In this document: in pieces, positions 1 through 7,243 of the stretch
Numbering within the stretch: the stretch's first letter is position 1
Layout of the letters: every line of letters begins with the position of its first letter
Assembly (NCBI GenBank): GCA_946481065.1
Contig: CAMLMA010000055.1
Span: forward strand, 1-11,580
Source: an uncultured Nitrosomonadales bacterium
Lineage (GTDB): Bacteria; Pseudomonadota; Gammaproteobacteria; Burkholderiales; Methylophilaceae
DNA: 11,580 bases
Direction: 5' to 3'
Made by a program: the position numbers and the translations under genes
Notes under the pieces: generated by a model
The model's input: only the letters and a program-made list of their open reading frames with translations
The model's database searches: none
What the model was told of the DNA's origin: nothing

Positions 1-722
1 AGGAACATCTTCATCTGTTCCGGCGTCGTGTTCTGCGCCTCGTCGAGGATGATGAAGCTCTGGTTCAGCGTGCGACCGCGCATGTAAGCCAGGGGCGCGA
101 CTTCGATGGCGCCGCGCTCGAACATCTTGTTGACGGTGTCGTACCCGGCGAGGTCGTAGAGCGCGTCATACAGCGGGCGCAGGTAAGGGTCGACTTTTTG
201 CGAGAGATCGCCGGGCAGGAAGCCCAGGCGCTCGCCGGCTTCGACTGCGGGACGAACCAGCACGATGCGTTTCACGCGGTCGCGCGTCAACGCGTCCACG
301 GCGCTGGCCACGGCGAGATAGGTCTTGCCGGTACCGGCTGGGCCGATGCCGAAGGTGATATCGAACTCCTGGATCTGCTGCAGGTATTCCACCTGGCGCG
401 GTGTGCGTCCATGGAGGTCCTGGCGGCGGGTCATCAATACCGGCATCGCCGTCGTCACTTCTTCGGGCTTGAGGCGGTCGACCTCGACCAGGCTCAGCTG
501 GACCTCTTCGAGGCTGATGGGTTTCTTCGCGCGTTCGTAGAAGTTTTCCAGCAACTGGGCGGCAAGCCGCATGTTATGGGCTTCGCCCGACAGCCGGATG
601 TGCGAGCCACGACGCGAGATGCCGACGTCGAGCGCGGATTCGATCTGCTTCAGGTTCTCGTCCAGCACGCCGCAAAGGTTGGCGAGGCGGGTATTGTCTT
701 CGGGGCTTAAGGTGATTTCCAA
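1..722 (-). CDS. ybeZ: PhoH-family ATPase (YbeZ type), 3' part missing
   Basis: This is the N-terminal 240 residues of a PhoH-like P-loop ATPase; the rest lies beyond the left edge. Translation shows a Walker A motif GPAGTGKT at residues 127-134, an ILVRPAVEAGERLGFLPGD block after it, and a Walker B segment IILDEAQN at about 224-231. All are typical of PhoH/YbeZ. The N-terminal part (residues 1-100) resembles the KH-like region of this family. The start is probably TTG at 722: no ATG lies nearby in frame, and the resulting LEITLSPEDN start fits the family. It lies 2 nt after the miaB stop, so the two are surely co-transcribed. In known genomes miaB-ybeZ-ybeY-ybeX form one operon, and YbeZ works with the endoribonuclease YbeY in rRNA maturation. 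That role is inferred from family and context. No clear Shine-Dalgarno is visible, which fits translational coupling. Confidence 0.93.
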   Translation of the reverse strand, partial: MEITLSPEDNTRLANLCGVLDENLKQIESALDVGISRRGSHIRLSGEAHNMRLAAQLLENFYERAKKPISLEEVQLSLVEVDRLKPEEVTTAMPVLMTRRQDLHGRTPRQVEYLQQIQEFDITFGIGPAGTGKTYLAVASAVDALTRDRVKRIVLVRPAVEAGERLGFLPGDLSQKVDPYLRPLYDALYDLAGYDTVNKMFERGAIEVAPLAYMRGRTLNQSFIILDEAQNTTPEQMKMF

Positions 723-724
723 GA

Positions 725-2059
725 TTAGGCTCTGATAAGTTCGCCGCGCAAGGTATGCGGCTGGGCGTCGGTGATGCGGACTTCGACGAACTGGTTGATG
801 AGTTCCGCGCCGCCGGGGAAATTGACGATACGGTTGTTGTCGGTGCGGCCGGCGAGTTCGCCGGTATCCTTTTTCGACAGGCTCTCCACCAGCACGCGCT
901 GGCGTGTGCCGACCATGCTGCGGCTGATGGACAGGCCTTGTTCCTCGTTGACCGCCTGCAACCGCGCCAACCGCTCGAGCTTGACGCGTTGCGGGGTGTC
1001 GTCGGGCAAGTAGGAAGCCGGCGTACCTGGCCGAGCGCTATAGACGAAACTGAAACTGAAGTCGAAATCGAGATCCTTCAGCAGTTTCATCGTCGCTTCG
1101 AAGTCTGCCTCGGTCTCGCCCGGGAAGCCGACGATGAAATCCGAGCTGATGCAGATGTCGGGGCGCGCCTTGCGCAGCTTGCGAATGATGGATTTGTACT
1201 GCAATGCGGTGTAGTTGCGCTTCATCGCCATGAGGATGCGGTCGGAACACGCCTGCACCGGCAGGTGCAGGTGTGAGACCAGCTTGGGGATGCGCGCGAA
1301 GCAGTCGATCAGCGCGTCGCTCATCTCGTTCGGATGTGACGTGGTGAAGCGGATGCGTTCGATCTGCGGGATCTCTGCGATGTATTCGATGAGCAACGCC
1401 AGATCGGCAGGCGCGCCGGTCGGTGATTCGCCGCGGTAGCTGTTGACGTTCTGTCCTAGCAGCGTGATCTCTTTCACGCCTTGCTCGGCCAGTTGCACCG
1501 CTTCGACCAGGATGTCGCCGAACGGACGCGAGACTTCGTCGCCGCGGGTGAACGGCACCACGCAAAAGGTGCAGTACTTGCTACAACCTTCCATGATGGA
1601 GAGGAACGCAGCCGCACCTTCGACGCGGGGCGGCGGCAGATGATCGAACTTCTCGATCTCGGGGAAGCTGATGTCGATCTGCGAGATGCCGGTGCTGCGC
1701 CGGTGACTGATCATCTCCGGCAAACGGTGCAAGGTCTGCGGCCCGAAGACGACATCGACATAAGGCGCACGGGCGACGATCTGCTCGCCCTCCTGGCTGG
1801 CGACGCAGCCGCCGACGCCGATGATCAGGTTCGGGTTCTTTTCCTTGAGCGGGATGAAGCGACCGAGATGGCTGAACACCTTGTCCTCGGACTTTTCGCG
1901 TATGGAGCAGGTGTTGAGCAGGATGACGTCAGCTTCGTCGACGTTGTCGGTCGTCAGCATGCCTTCGCTGCTGTGCAGCATATCGGCCATCCGTGACGAA
2001 TCGTATTCGTTCATCTGGCAGCCGAAGGTCTTGATGAAAACTTTCCTGGGCGTGCTCAT
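725..2059 (-). CDS. miaB: tRNA-2-methylthio-N6-dimethylallyladenosine synthase
   Basis: MiaB is a cytosolic radical-SAM methylthiotransferase that adds the methylthio group to i6A37 of tRNAs reading UNN codons. The 444-residue length is normal. The N-terminal UPF0004 domain carries the three auxiliary-cluster cysteines C14 ([12 protein letters not shown]), C51 ([12 protein letters not shown]) and C85 ([11 protein letters not shown]). The radical-SAM CxxxCxxC motif is C159, C163 and C166 (GCSKYCTFC). The C-terminal 60 or so residues form the expected TRAM RNA-binding domain. The motifs NTCSIRE and YSARPGTPA separate MiaB from its relatives RimO and MtaB. The ATG at 2059 gives the family-typical start; no good ribosome binding site precedes it. 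It is the first gene of a unit with ybeZ, and it is transcribed away from cysG across a 163-bp gap. Confidence 0.98.
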   Translation of the reverse strand: MSTPRKVFIKTFGCQMNEYDSSRMADMLHSSEGMLTTDNVDEADVILLNTCSIREKSEDKVFSHLGRFIPLKEKNPNLIIGVGGCVASQEGEQIVARAPYVDVVFGPQTLHRLPEMISHRRSTGISQIDISFPEIEKFDHLPPPRVEGAAAFLSIMEGCSKYCTFCVVPFTRGDEVSRPFGDILVEAVQLAEQGVKEITLLGQNVNSYRGESPTGAPADLALLIEYIAEIPQIERIRFTTSHPNEMSDALIDCFARIPKLVSHLHLPVQACSDRILMAMKRNYTALQYKSIIRKLRKARPDICISSDFIVGFPGETEADFEATMKLLKDLDFDFSFSFVYSARPGTPASYLPDDTPQRVKLERLARLQAVNEEQGLSISRSMVGTRQRVLVESLSKKDTGELAGRTDNNRIVNFPGGAELINQFVEVRITDAQPHTLRGELIRA

Positions 2060-2174
2060 GCGGGCTTGGCGGCGTGTCGGTTCGGGAGCACAGCGCAGAT
2101 CGAGATGGAACTGGCGGTGAAACTGACTGGGGGAGGATGCAAAATATCTTAAAAAAACAGTAAGCTAAGGCCTG

Positions 2175-2203
2175 ATTGTAGCGCAGCCCATGCCGATGCA
2201 CAA
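2175..2203 (-). promoter_or_regulatory. candidate sigma-70 promoter of miaB-ybeZ
   Basis: On the minus strand, TTGTGC (2203-2198) and TACAAT (2180-2175) are separated by 17 bp. The -10 matches consensus at 5 of 6 positions, the -35 only at 3 of 6. Transcription would start near 2168, giving miaB a leader of about 110 nt that contains an A/T-rich stretch. It is the best candidate in the cysG-miaB gap, but it rests on inspection only. Confidence 0.4.
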
Positions 2204-2210
2204 ACCAGCG

Positions 2211-2216
2211 TAAAAT
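2211..2216 (+). promoter_or_regulatory. candidate -10 box of cysG, 6 nt before its ATG
   Basis: TAAAAT matches the -10 consensus at 5 of 6 positions and ends 6 nt before the cysG start codon. The expected first transcribed base would therefore be the A of the ATG. No Shine-Dalgarno lies upstream of cysG, which is consistent with a leaderless mRNA. I see no acceptable -35 hexamer at 16-19 bp upstream, so the assignment is weak on its own. Confidence 0.35.
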
Positions 2217-2222
2217 GGCGCC

Positions 2223-3611
2223 ATGGATGCATTACCGATTTTCATGCGGATACAGGGCCGTCGCTGCGTCGTCATCGGCGGTGGCGAAGTCGCTGCGCGC
2301 AAGGTCACCATGCTGCTGAAAGCGGGCGGCGATGTGGTGGTCATCTCACCTGAATTACATCATGAACTGGCTGCGATGCACGCCGCCGGCAAGATCACGC
2401 ACCTGGCAGACGTCTTTCGTGCCGGCCATCTGGCGGATGCCTGCCTGGCCGTGGCGGCGACCGATGAAGCAGATGTCAATCGAGCCGTCTTCGCGGAGGC
2501 CAATGCTCGGCAGCTCCCAGTGAACGTGGTCGACTGCCCCGAGCTATGCACGTTCACCATGCCTTCCATCGTCGAGCGATATCCGATCACCATCGCCATT
2601 TCCAGCGGTGGCGCCGCCCCGGTGCTGGCGCGGATGCTGCGCGCACGGATCGAGACCATGCTGCCCGCGAGTTATGGCCGGCTGGCGGGACTGGCAAGCG
2701 AGTTCCGCGACCGCGTGAAGGCGCGCTTCGCGACGACGCAGGAGCGGCGCATCTTCTGGGAACGTGTGTTCGAGGGGCCGATCGGTGAGCGCGTACTCTC
2801 GGGGCAGGAGCCGGCAGCGCGCGCAGCGCTCGAGCAGGCCATTGCCAGCGACCAGACAGGGCAGGATCACGGCGAGGTCTATCTGGTCGGTGGCGGACCG
2901 GGCGATCCGGATCTGCTGACGTTCCGTGCCTTGCGCCTGATGCAGCAAGCCGATGTCTGCGTCTACGACAAACTGGTGAGCAGAGAGGTCATGGAACTGG
3001 TGCGGCGCGATGCCGAGCTGATCTATGTCGGCAAGGCGCGTGACCAGCATACCTTGCCGCAGGAAGAGATCAATCAGCTACTGGTAAGGCTTGCCAAGGA
3101 GGGTAAGCGCGTACTTCGCCTGAAAGGCGGAGACCCGTTCATCTTCGGCCGTGGCGGCGAGGAGATCGAAACCCTCATGCAGCATGGCGTACCCTTCCAG
3201 GTGGTGCCGGGCATCACCGCCGCCAACGGCGTCTCGGCGTATGCCGGGATTCCGCTCACGCATCGCGATTATGCGCAATCCTGCGTTTTCACCACCGGGC
3301 ATCTCAAGGACGGCACGGTGGATCTCGACTGGCCGGCATTGGTGCGACCCAATCAGACGGTGGTCATCTACATGGGGCTGGTCGGGCTGGATGAGATATG
3401 CCGGCAGCTAGTCAGCCATGGCCTGGACGCCACGACACCCGCAGCCGTGGTGCAGCAGGGGACGACGCCGCGGCAGAAAGTGGTGGTGGCCGACCTTGCG
3501 ACACTGGCGGCGCAGGTGCAGGCCGCAGACATGAAACCACCTTGCCTGACCATCGTCGGTGAAGTGGTCAAGCTGCGCGAGAAGCTGGCCTGGTTCGATC
3601 CGCAGGCATAG
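2223..3611 (+). CDS. cysG: siroheme synthase (fused dehydrogenase/ferrochelatase and uroporphyrinogen-III methyltransferase)
   Basis: CysG makes siroheme, the cofactor of sulfite and nitrite reductases, from uroporphyrinogen III: two SAM-dependent methylations, an NAD-dependent oxidation and iron insertion. The 462-residue protein has both halves. Residues 1-210 are the Rossmann-type precorrin-2 dehydrogenase/ferrochelatase, with GGGEVAARK at 19-27, D104 at the position of the known catalytic aspartate, and the conserved SSGGAAPVLARML stretch from 126. Residues 219-460 are the methyltransferase: GGGPGDPDLLT at 223-233, YDKLVS with D249, VGK with K271, then RLKGGDPFIFGRGGEE and PGITAANGVSAYAGIPLTHRD. 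The match to enterobacterial CysG is near full length. The ATG at 2223 gives the MDALPIF start typical of the family; there is no Shine-Dalgarno. It stands alone, divergent from miaB and convergent with envZ. Confidence 0.98.
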   Translation: MDALPIFMRIQGRRCVVIGGGEVAARKVTMLLKAGGDVVVISPELHHELAAMHAAGKITHLADVFRAGHLADACLAVAATDEADVNRAVFAEANARQLPVNVVDCPELCTFTMPSIVERYPITIAISSGGAAPVLARMLRARIETMLPASYGRLAGLASEFRDRVKARFATTQERRIFWERVFEGPIGERVLSGQEPAARAALEQAIASDQTGQDHGEVYLVGGGPGDPDLLTFRALRLMQQADVCVYDKLVSREVMELVRRDAELIYVGKARDQHTLPQEEINQLLVRLAKEGKRVLRLKGGDPFIFGRGGEEIETLMQHGVPFQVVPGITAANGVSAYAGIPLTHRDYAQSCVFTTGHLKDGTVDLDWPALVRPNQTVVIYMGLVGLDEICRQLVSHGLDATTPAAVVQQGTTPRQKVVVADLATLAAQVQAADMKPPCLTIVGEVVKLREKLAWFDPQA

Positions 3612-3707
3612 CCAGCATGCGCAGGCTTGATTCCCGGGCCGCGCTTTCATTCAACACCAACTGGCACCCTGGGGTTTGCGCCACCCACGCGCACCGTCAA
3701 CTCAGTG

Positions 3708-3730
3708 CGCAGCGCCTGGCGGGTGCTGCG
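3708..3730 (+). other. hairpin between convergent cysG and envZ
   Basis: CGCAGCGCC (3708-3716) pairs with GGTGCTGCG (3722-3730) around a 5-nt loop, giving 9 bp with one G-U pair when read as plus-strand RNA. It lies just before the envZ stop in the 120-bp convergent gap. There is no U-tract on either side, so it is not a standard intrinsic terminator. It could block read-through weakly or mark a processing point of the cysG mRNA. Confidence 0.3.
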
Positions 3731-3731
3731 A

Positions 3732-5039
3732 TCAGACCACGATAGGCAGTGTCAGCCGCGCTTCCAATCCGCCTTGCGGTCGATTGAGCAGCGTCAACTC
3801 ACCCTTGTGCAACTTCGCGATACGTTCGGCGATGGCCAGCCCAAGCCCGCTGCCGCCCTCATTGCCGCGCGCCTTGTCCAGACGTTCGAACGGACGCAGC
3901 AAGCGCGACATCTGCGATGCGGGGATTCCCGGCCCGTTGTCCATCACGCTCACCACCACCGATCCGGAGTTGATGCGCGTGCTGACGATCACTTCGCCAT
4001 GGCCGTATTTGTAGGCGTTGTCGATCAGGTTGCCGATCAGGCGCTGCATGGCCAGCGGCCGCAACGGGATGAGATGTTGTGCCGATAGCCGCAGGATGAC
4101 ATCCCTGCCGGCACGCTGATTGCGTTCCACGATCGATTTCAGCAGTTCGTTGAGGTCGACCATCTGTGTCGGCTCACCCTCGACGCCGCGGACGAAATCG
4201 AGGAACTGGTGGATGATGTCGTCCATGTCGGTGATGTCCTGCACCATGCCGGTCTTGAAGCTTCCGCACTGGTCTTCGGGCAGCATCTCGACGGCAAGCC
4301 GCAGCCGAGCCAGCGGCGTGCGCAAGTCATGCGAGATGCCGGCCAGTAGTAGCGTACGTTCGGTATCCAGCCGATGCAGGGCTTCGGACATCTGGTTGAA
4401 CGTATGGCTCACCTCGCGTAGTTCGGCGACTCCCACTTCTGGCAGCTTGGGCGGTTGCTCGCCGTTACGCAGTCGGTCAGCGGCCTTCACCAGCAGGCTC
4501 AGCGGACGGTTGATGCGCGCAGCGATCACGTAGGCCCCCATCAGCGAGAGCAGGATCATCAGCGCCCCCCAGCCCAGCCACTGCCAGGGGAACGGCCGAT
4601 CGACCTGGATACGCGGGATCACCACCCAGAAATCGTCCTGTTCGATACTGAAACTCACCCAGAGGCCAGGGATGCCGAAATGGTTATACGAGACCAGGGT
4701 GTCCTTGCCAAGCCGGTCACGGATCTTGGCGGCGATCATGCGGATGAAAGGGTCGTCCGGCAGGGGTTCGATCTCTTCCAGCAGGTCGGCCGCGTAGACG
4801 CGTACACCCTCCTTGCCGGAGAGTTCGGAGAGCAGGGCGAGGCGACGGTTCTCGTGAGATGCCAGCAGAGAGGCGCGGGTGTAATTGACGACGGTGATGG
4901 CTTGCAGGGCCGCGGCCATGGCGCGCGGCTCGCGCTCGAAATAGTCGAACAGCTTGAGCGCCGCATACTGGCCGACCGCCAGCAGCAAGGCGATCAGCAA
5001 CATCACGTGCGCCAGCAATGAACGCGGCAGGAATTTCAC
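3732..5039 (-). CDS. envZ: EnvZ-type osmosensor histidine kinase
   Basis: This is an inner-membrane sensor kinase and phosphatase for the OmpR regulator encoded just before it. In the 435 residues one sees TM1 (about 8-30), a periplasmic domain (about 31-151), TM2 (about 152-174), HAMP (about 175-226), the dimerisation/phosphoacceptor helix with LLLAGISHDLRTPLARLRL and H237 as the phosphorylated histidine, and an HATPase domain. That domain shows the N-box LIGNLIDNAYKYG (334-346, N341 the key asparagine), G1 DNGPGIP (367-373) and G2 GGSGLGLAI (395-403). The H-box resembles E. coli EnvZ (LLMAGVSHDLRTPLTRIRL). Translation must begin at the GTG at 5039, because the ompR stop codon lies in the same frame 9 nt upstream and no other start fits. 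The tight spacing means one operon. The periplasmic domain differs from E. coli EnvZ, so the stimulus cannot be read from sequence. Confidence 0.93.
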   Translation of the reverse strand: MKFLPRSLLAHVMLLIALLLAVGQYAALKLFDYFEREPRAMAAALQAITVVNYTRASLLASHENRRLALLSELSGKEGVRVYAADLLEEIEPLPDDPFIRMIAAKIRDRLGKDTLVSYNHFGIPGLWVSFSIEQDDFWVVIPRIQVDRPFPWQWLGWGALMILLSLMGAYVIAARINRPLSLLVKAADRLRNGEQPPKLPEVGVAELREVSHTFNQMSEALHRLDTERTLLLAGISHDLRTPLARLRLAVEMLPEDQCGSFKTGMVQDITDMDDIIHQFLDFVRGVEGEPTQMVDLNELLKSIVERNQRAGRDVILRLSAQHLIPLRPLAMQRLIGNLIDNAYKYGHGEVIVSTRINSGSVVVSVMDNGPGIPASQMSRLLRPFERLDKARGNEGGSGLGLAIAERIAKLHKGELTLLNRPQGGLEARLTLPIVV

Positions 5040-5048
5040 AAGTACACG

Positions 5049-5777
5049 CTAGGTTTTGAGCGCTTCGCCATCCGGGATGAAGACATAGCCGAATCCCCAC
5101 ATGGTCTGCAGATAGCGCGGATGCGCAGGGTCGGGTTCGATCAGCTTGCGCAGGCGGGAAACCTGGACATCGATGCTGCGGTCGAACACATCGAGCTCGC
5201 GGCCCCGCGCCAGTTGCATGAGCCGATCCCGGGACAGCGGTTGCCGTGGATGATCGACAAAGACTTTGAGCAGGGCGAACTCGCCGCTGGTGATGGTGAT
5301 GGCGACGCCGTTGCGCAACAGGCTGCGTGTGGAAGGGTCGAAGGTCAGGTCGCCGAAGCTGATGACGTCGCCCTCGATCGCCGGCGCGCTGGGTACGGTC
5401 GGGCCATGGCGACGCATGACGGCGTTGATGCGCGCCAGCAGCTCGCGTGGGTTGAAGGGTTTGGGCAGGTAATCATCAGCGCCCATCTCCAGCCCGACGA
5501 TGCGATCGACTTCATCGCCACGCGCAGTCAGCATGATGATGGGCATGGTATTGCCGGCCGCCCGCAATCGTCGGCAGATCGCCAGGCCGTCTTCTCCCGG
5601 CAGCATGAGGTCGAGTACGAGCAGGTCGACATGTTCGTGCGTGAGCGCGATGTCCATTTCGGTCGCGTCGGAAACAGTCTTGACGGTGAAGCCTTGTTCA
5701 CCGAGATAGCGTTGCAGCAACTCGCGCATGCGCAAGTCGTCGTCAACCATCAGGATCTTTTTCATCGGGGGCTGCAT
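5049..5777 (-). CDS. ompR: OmpR-type response regulator
   Basis: This is a cytosolic transcription factor phosphorylated by the downstream EnvZ. The receiver domain (about 5-125) has the acidic pocket D12/D13, phosphoacceptor D56 in LVLDLMLPGEDG, T84 and K106 (LPKPFNPREL). The C-terminal winged helix (about 140-238) has TSGEFALLK, RGRELDVFDRSIDVQVSRLRKLIE and the terminal WGFGYVFIPDG, close to E. coli OmpR throughout. I choose the ATG at 5777 (MQPPMKKILMVDD, 242 residues), which lines up with the MQENYKILVVDD start of E. coli OmpR. An ATG at 5765 (MKKILMV) is a possible alternative; neither has a good Shine-Dalgarno. The open frame continues upstream to 6200, but that extension has no family homology that I recognise. 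In enterobacteria OmpR controls porin genes; the targets here are unknown. Confidence 0.95.
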   Translation of the reverse strand: MQPPMKKILMVDDDLRMRELLQRYLGEQGFTVKTVSDATEMDIALTHEHVDLLVLDLMLPGEDGLAICRRLRAAGNTMPIIMLTARGDEVDRIVGLEMGADDYLPKPFNPRELLARINAVMRRHGPTVPSAPAIEGDVISFGDLTFDPSTRSLLRNGVAITITSGEFALLKVFVDHPRQPLSRDRLMQLARGRELDVFDRSIDVQVSRLRKLIEPDPAHPRYLQTMWGFGYVFIPDGEALKT

Positions 5778-5846
5778 GCCCGTATTTTCTGCGGAATGGC
5801 CCGGAATTGAAAGCCCTACGTTAAGTTTTTGATAACACTTGATTAA

Positions 5847-5864
5847 GTTACAATTTTTTACAAT
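5847..5864. promoter_or_regulatory. candidate response-regulator (OmpR) site: TTACAAT direct repeat, 10-bp pitch
   Basis: GTTACAAT at 5847-5854 is followed by TTACAAT at 5858-5864, exactly one helical turn (10 bp) later, in an AT-rich block about 70-90 bp upstream of the ompR start. OmpR-family regulators bind as tandem dimers to 10-bp-spaced direct half-sites, and GTTACA occurs in known E. coli OmpR sites. Autoregulation is therefore a reasonable inference, not a demonstrated fact. Confidence 0.35.
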
Positions 5865-6061
5865 CAAGGGAGTCGATGAAACATTCGATTTACATTCATG
5901 CGTCATGATTGCGGACTCTTGCCATATGCAAAATGGCTTGGCCCGACGACGGAACAGCGGATCGCAAAGCGGTTCTCGCGGGTGGAACAGCGATCGATAT
6001 ACGACAAAAATATGCTGGCTGGAACGCAAAGTAATGAACAAATCCATTGCATTGCGCATCC

Positions 6062-6099
6062 TAGACAAATGACGATCCCACTCGTAATAGCTGGAGTGG
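6062..6099 (+). promoter_or_regulatory. candidate promoter and overlapping dyad of the EF-hand gene
   Basis: TAGACA (6062-6067) and TAATAG (6085-6090) are 17 bp apart. The -35 matches consensus at 5 of 6 positions, the -10 at only 3 of 6. A dyad CCACTC (6078-6083) / GAGTGG (6094-6099) straddles the -10 and could be an operator. Weak evidence, by inspection only. Confidence 0.25.
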
Positions 6100-6172
6100 T
6101 CATCGCAAAAACACTGGCTGGGGGATGGAAAGCAACGATGCTGAAAGCTCAACTTTTGGTGGTGTATTCCGT

Positions 6173-6772
6173 ATGCTGATGACGGATTTTCAGGCGCCAT
6201 ATCACAAGCACGCTCTCATTGCGCTTTTTGTGCTGGTCGGACTGACCGAGTTGTCTTTTGCCGGCCCACGCGAAACGCAGACCACGATCGAAGAACCTAG
6301 CGTCCCCGCCGCAGAACCAGAACCAGAAACCATCCAGGTGCAGATCCTGGACAAGCGCATCAGCATCGAAGACCGACTGCGCCTGCGCCGTGACCTTTAC
6401 GAATATTCCAAATCGGTAGATGCCGCCCACATCCAGATCGAAGAGCGCCGTCGGCTGATGCGCAAGCGCATTCAGGAGCGCTTCCTCGATGCCGATCACG
6501 ATAACGATGGCTCCCTCTCACGCGAAGAGGCGACTGAAATGTTGCCGCAGGTCGCCCGTCACTTCAACCAGTTCGACCTCAATGCCGATGGTGTGCTCAC
6601 CTTGTCCGAGCTGGAGGATGCCCAAGCCAAGGCGGCGGAACGTCAACGCGCGTTGACAGCCAAGATCGATGGCCCGAACCCGGATGCCGATGCCAAGCGC
6701 AAGGGCGGCAAGGATGTCAAGGAAGCCAAAGAAGCCAAGGACAACACCAATAACCGCAAACGGGCGCTTTAA
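6173..6772 (+). CDS. secreted EF-hand calcium-binding protein
   Basis: A 199-residue protein with a cleavable signal peptide: hydrophobic stretch ALIALFVLVGLTELSFA at about 14-30 and a likely cut after SFA. Two canonical EF-hand loops follow: DHDNDGSLSREE at about 108-119 and DLNADGVLTLSE at about 135-146. Both have acidic residues at positions 1, 3 or 5 and 12, and glycine at 6. Between the signal and the first loop lie a P/E-rich linker (PAAEPEPE) and an arginine-rich, probably helical segment. The tail is lysine-rich and low-complexity. It probably binds Ca2+ in the periplasm; no enzyme domain is visible. An open frame starts already at an ATG at 6125. I prefer 6173 because GGTGGTG at 6159-6165 is well spaced and the signal peptide then begins properly. 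6179 is a further possibility. Confidence 0.8.
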   Translation: MLMTDFQAPYHKHALIALFVLVGLTELSFAGPRETQTTIEEPSVPAAEPEPETIQVQILDKRISIEDRLRLRRDLYEYSKSVDAAHIQIEERRRLMRKRIQERFLDADHDNDGSLSREEATEMLPQVARHFNQFDLNADGVLTLSELEDAQAKAAERQRALTAKIDGPNPDADAKRKGGKDVKEAKEAKDNTNNRKRAL

Positions 6773-6821
6773 CCACTTTTCCCCGCTGTACCACTCCAGA
6801 CTCATCCTTTAGCGTCAACCT

Positions 6822-6837
6822 GTCGCCTGTTGGCGAC
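6822..6837 (+). terminator. hairpin after the EF-hand gene, terminator-like
   Basis: GTCGCC (6822-6827), loop TGTT, GGCGAC (6832-6837), about 50 bp after the stop codon. The following sequence GTATTTCACAAATTT is only modestly T-rich, so this is a weak intrinsic terminator at best. Confidence 0.4.
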
Positions 6838-6867
6838 GTATTTCACAAATTTATCATCGACCACAAC

Positions 6868-6882
6868 TGGTGATTATCACCA
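6868..6882. promoter_or_regulatory. 15-bp palindrome, possible activator site
   Basis: TGGTGATTATCACCA is a perfect dyad (two 7-bp arms around one base). Its centre is about 64 bp upstream of the predicted sigma-54 transcription start of the osmB-like gene. It could bind an enhancer-binding protein or another dimeric regulator. Confidence 0.45.
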
Positions 6883-6892
6883 AGCCATTGAT

Positions 6893-6907
6893 ATTAATAG
6901 TATTAAT
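6893..6907. promoter_or_regulatory. second 15-bp palindrome, AT-only arms
   Basis: ATTAATAGTATTAAT is a perfect dyad (7-bp arms, central G) centred 25 bp downstream of the preceding palindrome and ending 5 bp before the sigma-54 -24 element. It could be a regulator site or an AT-rich bending element. The two palindromes differ in sequence, so they need not bind the same protein. Confidence 0.4.
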
Positions 6908-6912
6908 TATCT

Positions 6913-6927
6913 TGGCACGGCCTTTGC
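6913..6927 (+). promoter_or_regulatory. sigma-54 (RpoN) -24/-12 promoter of the osmB-like gene
   Basis: TGGCAC (6913-6918), five bases, then TTGC (6924-6927): a full match to the TGGCAC-N5-TTGC core, with a T in front and exactly 10 bp between the invariant GG and GC. Transcription should start near 6938-6940, giving a leader of about 66 nt before the ATG at 7006. Only the sequence match is seen; activator and condition are unknown. Confidence 0.8.
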
Positions 6928-7005
6928 GATAGTGTGTTCAACCTGTGCGTCCATGGGAATGTTCCAACGCCCAGGTATAAAAACTATCCAAAGGAGTCAA
7001 TCAAA

Positions 7006-7224
7006 ATGACCAAGCAATCATTAGTCGCTGCGATGTTGATCGTGACGTTAACCGGTTGTTCAGGCATGAGTACCCGTCAAAAGAACGCCGCGGCCGGCGC
7101 AGCTATCGGTGGCGTCGCTGGCGCTGTCCTGACGGGTGGCAGTTCGTGGGGGACAGTCGGCGGTGCAGCCATCGGTGGTGTGATCGGCCACGGTGTTGAC
7201 GGATTCGATCACAAACACAAATAA
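7006..7224 (+). CDS. osmB: OsmB-like glycine-zipper lipoprotein
   Basis: A 72-residue predicted outer-membrane or periplasm-facing lipoprotein. The signal peptide ends in a lipobox LTGC with C18 as the lipidated cysteine. Residues 26-63 are a glycine-zipper with many GxxxG-type spacings (AAAGAAIGGVAGAVLTGG, then GTVGGAAIGGVIGH). Both halves match E. coli OsmB (GAVLTDGSTLGTLGGAAVGGVIGH) closely, apart from the short D/H/K tail. In E. coli OsmB is induced by osmolarity and stationary phase; its precise function is not settled. The ATG at 7006 is fixed by AAGGAG at 6991-6996 with a 9-nt spacer, and by the signal peptide; the open frame reaches back to 6934 but lacks support there. The upstream promoter is sigma-54 type, unlike the RpoS/Rcs control known for E. 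coli osmB. Confidence 0.85.
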   Translation: MTKQSLVAAMLIVTLTGCSGMSTRQKNAAAGAAIGGVAGAVLTGGSSWGTVGGAAIGGVIGHGVDGFDHKHK

Positions 7225-7243
7225 GCGACTGCTGTCGTGAATC

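Larger units (their letters stand above)
5778..6172. other. divergent intergenic region, ompR / EF-hand gene
   Basis: About 395 bp without a convincing gene. The ompR-proximal part (about 5820-5870) is clearly AT-rich and holds a repeated TTACAAT motif. A 10-codon frame MKHSIYIHAS (5876-5908, preceded by GGGAG only 3 nt away) and a 12-codon frame MNKSIALRILDK (6034-6072) can be read on the plus strand. Both are too short to call without conservation data. The right end carries a candidate promoter and dyad for the EF-hand gene. Confidence 0.6.

Noticed and set aside
198..710. Long plus-strand open frame within the ybeZ region
   Set aside because: It is antisense to an unmistakable PhoH-type protein with Walker motifs; its translation has no recognisable features.
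755..1996. Several plus-strand open frames across miaB
   Set aside because: They are antisense shadows in a G+C-rich gene; the minus-strand frame carries all MiaB cysteine motifs.
5876..5908. Ten-codon leader-peptide-like frame MKHSIYIHAS after GGGAG
   Set aside because: The ribosome binding site is only 3 nt from the ATG, no attenuator structure follows, and frames this short are expected by chance.
5778..6200. N-terminal extension of ompR upstream of 5777
   Set aside because: The extra 141 residues show no OmpR-family homology, lie in an AT-rich regulatory region, and OmpR proteins begin right before the KILxVDDD motif.
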